64,000 nt of DNA from Atriophallophorus winterbourni (lineage: Eukaryota > Platyhelminthes > Trematoda > Plagiorchiida > Microphallidae): assembly GCA_013407085.1 (NCBI GenBank), contig JACCGJ010014956.1, positions 20,224 to 84,223 on the forward strand, read 5' to 3'. Both the position numbers and the translations under genes were made by a program. The notes below the pieces were generated by a model that was given only the letters and a program-made list of their open reading frames with translations, did not search any database and was not told where the DNA came from. This document shows, piece after piece, positions 56,655-64,000 of this stretch. The stretch's first letter is position 1. Each line of letters begins with the position of its first letter.

Positions 56655-56800
56655 TGGACGGTAGCTCAGGCCGTAAGGCATGAGACTACAATGGTGAAGG
56701 TCCTGGATTCCAATCAGACCCGAGACAGGATATGCACTACTGATGAGCTCAAATAAGAACGAAACTCAAGTCCAGTGCTTCCAATGTGGACCGTCGTCAT
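56655..56800 (+). mobile_element. SM-alpha-like SINE with Pol III boxes and hammerhead
   Basis: GGTAGCTCAGGCCGTAAGGC (56660-56679) is a good tRNA-type A box. GATTCCAATC (56706-56715) resembles a B box (GTTCGAATC type) at the normal spacing of about 45. A hammerhead follows at 56734-56778. This order (Pol III promoter then hammerhead) is the design of the schistosome SM-alpha family. Single copy seen here. Confidence 0.75.
56734..56778 (+). ncRNA. Hammerhead ribozyme of SM-alpha type
   Basis: Stem I arms GCACT (56734-56738) and AGTGC (56774-56778) pair perfectly. CTGATGA 56740-56746; stem II GCTC (56747-56750) with loop AAATAA and GAAC, one C-A mismatch from a perfect stem; GAAA 56761-56764; two-base-pair stem III with loop TCAA; GTC cleavage triplet ending at 56772. 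All core bases are canonical, including G-C next to CTGATGA. The base before CTGATGA (A opposite C) is a mismatch. Likely weakly active or recently dead. Confidence 0.82.
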
Positions 56801-57039
56801 AAACTTTGTGAATATTTCGAAGGACTTGGTACTGATGAGTAGTCGCAAAACATAATGAACTAAATCTCCGAAACACTTATAATAAATTTGAAGGGCGCAA
56901 CGAAATTTCGATAATGGAAGTTCTGATTCAGTTGGGGGCTAAGCTACGCTTCTCGACAGTGTGGACCATATAGTTATGCGCTTTATCGCTCATGTTGGTA
57001 CGCGAACCACGTGAGGCTTATTCGCATGCAATGTTGATA

Positions 57040-57595
57040 AGAAACACCCTAGTAATGTCGAGCCACTGCAACCACGTCTACACCAAAACATAACAGAAAT
57101 TGTCTCTCCTTAAGGAAATTTTCGGAAGGTTCTCAAAACAGACAACTCCCCGCATTATAAAAACGTACATCAGACCCACGATGAAATATGCAGTTCAAGT
57201 ATGGCTTAAAAAAGATGTTGCGACCAAACTTACCGCCGGACTCTGCCGAGAAACCATACAACGAGCGAATCAAAACCCTGAATTTATTCGATTATCCACA
57301 TCGTTGTCTCCTAAGGGATTTGCGTTCAGTTTACAATATTTTGGCTACTTCAAATCACCCTCTACAATGCTTATTTAATCTACAGGGCTTGCACAAATCA
57401 ATAGCTTACACATTGACTCTAACTGTCCCTCACTCATGACTCACCTGTAGATGACATTTCATTGCCGTGCGAGTTTCTTTTACCTGTTTTACCTCGATGC
57501 CTTTTGATCTTCAATCCGTGCATCGAAGGATGGTTTTTAAAGCTATATGCTTTTTAAACCATTAAAATTGAATTGAATGAATTGAATTGAAATGT
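57040..57595 (+). mobile_element. Jockey/CR1-like LINE 3' end with short-repeat tail
   Basis: KEIFGRFSKQTTPRIIKTYI and RPTMKYAVQVWLKK match the block at 20280-20390 of the other copy. A frame change then leads to NPEFIRL or, in another frame, LRDLRSVYNILATSNHPL. The element ends in TTGAATTGAATGAATTGAAT repeats (57565-57592), a typical LINE 3' end. Confidence 0.78.
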
Positions 57596-57599
57596 GTCA

Positions 57600-59060
57600 G
57601 CTTACGAATTCTGATTGATGGAATTTTTCAGTCAAATGCCAATTTATCAAGTAACTCATTTTACACGACAGCGAGTTAGCAATTTATTTCGTCAGCTCAC
57701 GTATAATAACATATATATTACACGAAGCAGAAGCGTACCCAATGATAAAGAAAACTTCCAATACATTCAATGCTTATTCGTCTGATGAAGTAGTGGAAGC
57801 TTGCAGCACGTCACTAGGGGGACAGACTAAATCGCCGTGAATTTATTTGTCAATGTTAAGGTGTCGCAATTTTCGCACCAAGCAAACTTATCTTGTTCAA
57901 TTTACGCATCAACAAATGCGCTTCAAGCTCAAGTAATTTAGGATTTGCGATACTCGTTTGGTGCATTGCGAGTAGTCGCCACACATGTGGAGATTGATAA
58001 TCAATCTTCATTCAGTCTCATCAACCTGCAGGTTCACAAACACTGCGTGCACATCTGCCACTAGAATTAGGGAAAGAATGATTGGTCAAGCACAATAGCA
58101 CCAACGCTTCACTTTGATTGGTTACGGATTTTTACGTATGCCCAAATTGTCTGCTTGAAGATCAATGGCATCCGCTTTTCGGACCGAGAGGAATGTCAGA
58201 AAGGAATAATGGCACATCTGGGTGAGCGCATTATTTATGAATTATTTATTTCTATATTCATTCATTTATTTATTGTAGTCCTAAAAAGCTTTAGGATTAA
58301 AGACAAATTCCATGAGAATTGACTCTGTGGAGCTACTTCGACTTCCCACAGATGATGTGCTCTCAACGTGATCTGTATTAGTGTTTTCCACTTCGAAGCA
58401 TATGCAATATTAATTAAGACGGGACTATCACTCTTTAGTGAAAGACCATCGGAACAGCTCGAAATGCCTTTCTCACATTTGGGAAAGGCTGCAGTGAGGC
58501 CATTGGGATATTTTTACCTGGGTACATCCCACTTTTCCAAATTTCAAAGCTTCGTGGTTGAAAAATAAAATAAAATACGTTAGGTCGATTAAATAACATT
58601 CGAATCCTTTGCAAATGCCAGAAAGAGTTACAAAAATATGTGAGCGCAACTAAAAGGTTGTCTGGATCCCATTTTTTGAAGATGAGTATAAGTGTGGTTA
58701 GGTGAGCAATATAATGTATTGCTTCGAATATATTGGTAAATGCGTTCACAAGATGTTCTATCCACACGTTAACGGATCGGAATTTTAACTTTTGATAGCA
58801 ATTTGAATTCAGATGTACTTATTTATAAAAATAAAAGTTAGAACGGAGAATGAAAGAGTACAAAGCGATGCACGAGTACACTTCGAACGATGGATTAAAG
58901 GGTTAGTGCAATCGGTGTGGAACAAACACAGACGGTGTAGAAGTTTTGACGGCGATGTACGTCAGAATGGGATATCGCTGGTGTTTGGAATGACAACCGG
59001 AAACGTTGCAGCATGAAGCTGATTGCTCTGGAGGTCGAAACTGATCAACATGGGGTCACT
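57600..59060. other. No gene recognised
   Basis: AT-rich sequence around the CCAAT module. A minus frame at 58435-58767 is open but without motif. Confidence 0.5.
58080..58104 (+). promoter_or_regulatory. CCAAT module shared with 30286-30310
   Basis: GATTGGTCA, four bases, CAATAGCACCAA: the same 25-bp arrangement as at 30286, and TGATTGGTTACGG follows at 58118. It lies 3 kb before the first visible channel exon, so a promoter is possible. Confidence 0.3.
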
Positions 59061-59065
59061 GTATG

Positions 59066-59275
59066 TATGTATGCACGTACGAAATACCATGCCTGAACTA
59101 GGCAATGTGCCGCAGAGACATAGACTGCACGTGGGCTAAGATACTGTCAGTTTGTCCAGGTCTAGACAGAAATAAAAAAATGAAAATAACAACGACACCG
59201 GGCGCAAATCAATTCAGCACTGTTCTAGCTACGCAGCACTGGAGTACTGCACGATCGCACACCCGTAATCAACCG
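59066..59275 (-). mobile_element. SINE with CATA tail, copy 9 (reverse)
   Basis: ATGTATGTATGCACGTACG (tail), CAATGTGCCGCAGAGACATA, CACGTGGGCTAAGATACTG, TTGTCCAGGTCTAGACAG, then GGCGCAAATCAATTCAGCAC and GTACTGCACGATCGCAC. Diverged in the middle. Confidence 0.75.
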
Positions 59276-61033
59276 GGATTCATTAGGCATATGTGAGTCA
59301 GATACTACACAACGTTTTCAAATTGACAGAGCAATTTTATTTCCCTCATAGCTTTCACAACCCTCAGTGCCTAATCTTCTCTTTTTTAACGAACACAACA
59401 AGAGAGCTGTGCTCTTATAAAAAGTGTCGTAATATTAAACGAATTTCTAAATTATGCAAGTTTAAAAAGAGATTCTTCCGCACAAGCCAATACTGGGTTG
59501 GACTGTTTGAGACCGTACAGAAATCGAATTTAGTGCAAAGCATTGCTTATTAACGATATTAGCATGGCTTACGAAAAACACAAATTTATGAACCGAGTCG
59601 TTAGTCAAAATCTTTTAGTTTCTATCATATTATTTAATCTTACAATCAGTTTAAAGTGATCACCCAATAGATGCTTGTGATATCAGGTTTCCCCGAAAAT
59701 TCTAATGATTCCTCAAACTTCATTTATACGTATGTTTGAACATATTCAAAATTAGGACGCAGAATGGGAAAATTCAGCTTTTTTGCTAAAAAAATACCCG
59801 CAGTTACAACCCAAAATGCGATAAATAAAATTTAGTTTCGTAGAGACTTTGAAAACTGGATTAATCATAAATCAATTGGTTATCATCGCAGACAGTGTTT
59901 GCACAAAGTCTAACAATGTTCAAAACCGAATCAATAACTATTTCACCTTGCTTGGGAAAGACTGAGACAAACGTGTTTTCTCCCGTGAATCGCAGTGCAA
60001 TTAATATAGCTGGTAAATATTTCGCACACTAATTCACTTGCATGTTAGCTCCGAAAATGGAAAACGTATAAACCGTTTCGACAGCCCATTAAATGAGATG
60101 TTTACCCTTTGCTAAATCAAGTTAATAACAGCTACATTGCCAAAGTAATAAGACATGATATGATCAACCCACTATAGACTATAAGTGGCAAAATGCGGTA
60201 ATGTCATCAGCCATATGGATATGTGCCAGCCCATATGGATTTAACCTGAATAAACATTTCATGCCATTCATCCAATAGGTTAGTTGAACGGTCGATAGTA
60301 CCAGAGCCGAATTAAAATCTTCCTGATTTGATAGAAGGGAAAGGCAAACTGAAGTTTGTGGTCACGCGTTCGAACGAGTTTGCCAAATAACTGGTGTCCT
60401 GAAAAAAGGTGCTTTCCCTAAAATCCTATCGATGCAACTTCTATTGATTTTTGACCATGTTCATCCAACAGGGTATCACGTGATGTGTTGCACTGGGACG
60501 GAATGAAAAGTATGTGGAAAACAAATGAACGTTTTATTAAAGTAGGATAATGATTTTAATAATTTTCCTGTATCATTTAAATTGCATGCTTTCAGGCAGA
60601 GAGATCTACTAAGACTATCGTTCACCTGATTCCATGATACATAAATGAAGAGAACTGAAACTCAGATTGAAAGTTACCGAATGTCAGACACGAAAAACAA
60701 TCTGTTATTCGAAATAATTCAGTTTGGTTGGTGTAAAGTGGTCATATTCCTGAGTGAAAATTCGTATTCCCATTGTCAAAGATGGCGAACCAAGCGCTCT
60801 TAAATAAATAAAAAAAACTTCAGCCAAAATAACTCCGATTCGAGTTTTGATTCGTTTCATTCCAATCATTTCTATGTTTCATTTTTGCCTTTTCGTGTGT
60901 TTATTTTGAAGAGAACGAACCTAAATAGCTAAATGAAATTTCATTTGATCAATTGATGTGATGCTTAGGCCCAATGTGATTTTTCATTCTCAATTGACAA
61001 CGAAACACTTGTTTTGATTTTGTTGTGTTGCAG
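59276..61033. other. AT-rich region before the channel exons
   Basis: Nothing recognised. At least one upstream channel exon with the start codon should lie here or further upstream, but none could be picked with confidence. Confidence 0.5.
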
Positions 61034-61193
61034 CACGCTATTCAAACGAGTTTTGTTATTTTTTCAAGGTCGATTTTTGAACTCCTTGCCTGGACTTGTA
61101 CTGATATTGGCTGCAATCACATTATTTGGAGCTATTTTATTCCAGAAAATAGAAGCACCGCATGAAAAGCACTCTAGGACTCACGTTTCGAAA
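61034..61193 (+). CDS. K2P channel exon: N-terminal part and M1
   Basis: Acceptor TTGTGTTGCAG before 61034 and donor GTGAGT after 61193. Encodes TLFKRVLLFFQGRFLNSLPG, then the M1 helix LVLILAAITLFGAILFQ and the KIEAPHEK start of the cap; IE after M1 is family-typical. No in-frame Met precedes M1 in this exon, so the start lies in an earlier exon. Confidence 0.85.
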
Positions 61194-62691
61194 GTGAGTT
61201 TTGAAAATGATGCAAATTTGAAAGAATGAACAAATTTGATTTAATCTGATTGGTTGAGGAAACATCGATTCATGCTGTTTCTCTTACTCCAAGGTCACGA
61301 TACAAAATCTACACAAATTTCTTGGTCTAATGCTTCGAACTGCGGACCCGTACGCTATGATAGCTCAAGCTAAACACTAATTTTCCTGGCGCTCAATGGT
61401 AGTCGTAGCTGGCCACCTTCAGTCGATATCGACCATGGTTTTACATCATGATGCATGATGGTTTCACGCTCCACAGCGTTTTGAATGACTAAACACCCCG
61501 ATTTCACAATGCTCACAGTGATAGGCAGTACTCGGTCGATGGGCGTTAGTTGCACGCTGAAGGCATTATTCAGTAGGACAGCTTCCAAGAATTTATCAAC
61601 ACTGTGGTCACACGACTTACGACGTGAGCTGCCATCCACCGTTTGATCGATCGTGATTAAGCATTCATGAATCTTTCTCAAGACTACCACATTTGAGTCG
61701 GGTCATCTCATCTAACACAACGTAAGCTAACACCGATTAAATCTGACAGGCATTGTTGTTTAAATGTGTTGTGGAGAATGTTTTTATGTTTGTGACTAAC
61801 CACTCGCTACTACTCATATCGCTGCTTTTGAGCACAAGCCAAGTGACCCAGCTCGGGTGTCGCACACTGCTGAAAAATATAAAGACAGATTTATGTAAAA
61901 AGAACCATGTCCATAGGCTTGTGGGCGTACATTACATTACATTACATTACAATCTCATGAGAGGATTGCTGAAAGCATCAATGCAAGTTAAACACCTCAG
62001 GTAATCGTCTTGATACACCATTCTTCTCATCGCAGAACTCAGAAATTTTTATGGCACAAAAAGCATTTAGCTTGGCAAAAACCACAGGATGACGAGGTAC
62101 ATTGTGTAAAGCATGTTAGTCTCTAATAGTTAATAGAGGCAGCCACGCAGCGTATGATTCAACATATAATTGTCGAGTTTTGAAGTGAAAACAACCGATT
62201 TTGATCTCCTGATTACTTTCAGGAATGCGTTCCAAGCGAAACAGATTTTAACCGAGAAAAAATAACGACGGCTATCATCAAAGATTGGTCGGGTGAACAT
62301 CTTTTGAAAGTTTAAGCAACTTTTGAATAAGTCGGGAACTACCAATGTTTAATCCCATGCATACACAAACATGGCGATGGGGTAGATGGGGTTGAAAGCC
62401 TATAGTTTTAACCCGCCCAAATTTATATGTGCACATGTGATTGAGCAGGCTAGCACTACAAGGATTATCTAACGCTGGCTTCAAATTCAACTGTTTAAAG
62501 ACATTCATATCTTGATCGTCCTCTCTCTATCTGATGCATGCAAACAGCCCAAATGCGGTTGTAGGGTTTGTGTTTGTGTGCGATGGAAATACTTGCGAAT
62601 ATGAATTAAAATGGTGATTTTCGGTGTGAAAAATGTCAAAGGTTGACGTGATGTCATTTGGTACGCGATAAACCTTTCAGTTTAAGCCTAG

Positions 62692-62740
<49 letters not shown>

Positions 62741-63208
62741 GGTACCAACCGTTGCTAACAGAACGTGCAGGAAATCTAACTGAAATTCTCTCATTAGTGG
62801 CTACCATTGGGACATCGATGAAGAACTAACTAGCGTTAAGTGACATTCTCCTTAGAGGTAGTTTTGCCATGATTGTAAGAAAATTCAACATTTGTAGAAT
62901 AGCATTTCAAACGAACAAACACATGATTTTAGCAGCCTTACCTCATACGGATCCAACGTTTATGACAAACACAGTCCTGTATCAATTTTTGTTTTAGACA
63001 AGGCAAAAAATCTTTCTCTTGGCTCAGCAATTAGCCAGGAAAGGAGACGATGCGGATTGGTCCAAGCTTGTCGCGCAAGTCGATCGATATCGTGAGAAAC
63101 TTCTGGAAGCTTGGCGCTCTGGCACAGATGAACTAACGATTGAATTGCCGACGAAATGGTCCATCTGGGGCAGCGTATACTATTGCTTCACGCTGTTCAG
63201 TACCATAG
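61034..63208 (+). CDS. Two-pore-domain potassium channel (TWIK/K2P type), two internal exons
   Basis: K2P channels are background potassium channels of the plasma membrane with four membrane segments and two pore loops. Two exons are visible, 61034-61193 (first membrane helix) and 62998-63208 (extracellular cap and first pore loop), joined in phase 0. Together they give LPGLVLILAAITLFGAILFQ-KIEAP, a helical charged cap of about 70 residues (LAQQLARKGDDADWSKLV, REKLLEAW), then TKWSIWGSVYYCFTLFSTIG, ending in the first selectivity filter (TIG, with YG or FG expected from the next exon). The second pore is beyond the window. Subtype cannot be assigned. Divergent from the 2DBD receptor. Confidence 0.9.
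61395..61690 (-). mobile_element. LINE 3' end fragment (reverse)
   Basis: Plus strand GGCCACCTTCAGTCGATATC, GACCATGG, CGCTCCACAGCGTTTTGAAT and GACTAAACACCCCGATTTCA are the reversed tail and Cys-motif end. The Cys codons themselves have decayed to CEHCE. Confidence 0.72.
61929..61950. repeat. (ACATT)n short tandem repeat
   Basis: Four and a half ACATT units. Confidence 0.9.
62694..62738. repeat. (TA)n microsatellite
   Basis: 45 bases of perfect TA alternation in the channel intron. Confidence 0.96.
62998..63208 (+). CDS. K2P channel exon: cap helices and first pore loop
   Basis: Acceptor TTTGTTTTAG before 62998 and donor GTAAAC after 63208; 211 nt, phase 0 in and phase 1 out. TRQKIFLLAQQLARKG begins a cap helix, ELPTKWSIWGSVYYCF is the pore helix and TLFSTIG the filter start, split inside the Gly codon. 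Confidence 0.93.
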
Positions 63209-63609
63209 GTAAACAGTGTGAAACCCTTTTCATCAATCCAGAAAATGAGGCTTTAATTCCATATTGTTTATTACGTTAAATAATGTTGTACACATTCAAG
63301 CCGTAAAATGAGGTTGATAGCGAATTATTCACACAAACGATATGCTGAATAATTGATCTTTCTGAGCCATGTTATTGAATATCCGTGAAATATGCCAAGC
63401 ACCTGTTAACGTGTCACAGAATAGCAGAATTTTTTTATTTTAATACAACATTTTACTAAATTTCCGAACTTGTATGCTTCGCTCTCAGACTCAACCACGA
63501 GTAGGATCCGGGGGCTGTGAATCAGTGAAAAGATGGCTCAAAACGAATATCGATGTTATTACATTTTCCCATCCGAGATATTACACACGGTCGGCGTTAA
63601 AACCCACTA
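63209..63609 (+). other. Channel intron sequence, no feature seen
   Basis: AT-rich; no exon or repeat recognised before the LINE copy. Confidence 0.6.
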
Positions 63610-64000
63610 ACACGCGTGCATTCTATGCAAATACGATTAAATTCGGTTCTGATCTGTCTGTAAAGGCAAAAACCATGGTGTTCTGCGCGTGCATATTAAA
63701 TACTTTAATGTATGGCAGGAAGACCTGGACCATCCACGCAAGACACGAAAGGAAGCTGAATGATTTCTATCGACAAAGCCTCCGTCCTATCTTGAACATA
63801 TCGTGGATGAACAAATTGCCTAATGCTGAAGTGCTTTCAAAAGCTGGTTTACAGAACATGTTCACACTACAACGACAGCGCCGCCTGCGGTGGATTGGCG
63901 ATGTCTACAGAATGAAAAATGGTCGTATTCCGAAAGATCTACTCTATGGTGAGTTGCAATCAGGAAGTCGACTATTGGGTAGACCACACTTGCGGTACAA
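63610..64000 (+). mobile_element. LINE: RT thumb and post-RT region, cut by the window end
   Basis: Frame reads GSDLSVKAKTMVFCACILNT, RKTWTIHARHERKLNDFYRQ, LRPILNISWMNKLPNAEVLS, RQRRLRWIGDVYRMKNGRIP and LLGRPHLRY up to the last base. The least decayed copy in the window: about 390 bases without a stop in this frame. It sits in the channel intron after the first pore exon and continues past 64000. Confidence 0.88.

Larger units (their letters stand above)
61194..62997 (+). other. Channel intron with LINE fragment and simple repeats
   Basis: Holds a reversed LINE 3' end (61395-61690), four ACATT units at 61929-61950 and a (TA)n run at 62694-62738. Nothing else recognised. Confidence 0.7.

Noticed and set aside
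56655..56720. A tRNA gene
   Set aside because: A and B boxes are tRNA-like, but there is no acceptor stem or anticodon arm; the sequence continues into a hammerhead, as in an SM-alpha SINE.
57782..57800. CTGATGAAGTAG as another hammerhead
   Set aside because: CTGATGA alone; no stem II followed by GAAA and no pairing arms around it.
1..64000. CRISPR arrays, operons, rRNA genes or prokaryotic origins
   Set aside because: Spliced genes and retroposons show a eukaryotic genome; no spaced direct repeats of the CRISPR type or rRNA-like stretches were seen.

Overview
The window looks like nuclear DNA of a parasitic flatworm, most likely a digenean fluke. The strongest evidence is a nuclear receptor with two DNA-binding domains, the 2DBD or NR7 type known from Platyhelminthes. 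Supporting evidence is long introns mixed with a very short one, abundant decayed non-LTR retrotransposons, and hammerhead-ribozyme repeats, including an element built like the schistosome SM-alpha SINE. The species cannot be named from the sequence alone.

Layout. (1) 486-8462, plus strand: the last four exons of a beta-adaptin (AP-1/AP-2 large beta subunit). The trunk lies upstream of the window. (2) 11972-39090, minus strand: a complete ten-exon coding model for a 2DBD nuclear receptor of 1455 residues, convergent with the adaptin gene. All splice phases agree. A 5' untranslated part probably starts at 39194 and may join a GC-rich noncoding exon near 48.4-48.7 kb. (3) 61034-63208, plus strand: two exons of a two-pore-domain (TWIK type) potassium channel, divergent from the receptor. 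Its start and most of its body are outside the window or unrecognised.

About nine tenths of the window is intron or intergenic DNA. It holds four kinds of mobile sequence: (a) fragments of a LINE whose C-terminal end carries a Cys/His motif (the 3' end occurs in about a dozen copies), a decayed RTE-like reverse transcriptase and Jockey/CR1-like remnants; (b) a SINE of about 230 bp with a CATA tail and target-site duplications; (c) a family of about 227 bp with tandem and inverted copies, each unit carrying a hammerhead-ribozyme-like core, which resembles metazoan retrozymes; (d) one SM-alpha-like element with Pol III A and B boxes followed by a second, different hammerhead.

The three genes are not functionally linked in any evident way: vesicle coat assembly, transcription control and membrane potential. 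The most interesting material is the double-DBD receptor and the two hammerhead-bearing repeat families. All similarity statements come from reading the sequence; no search was run.
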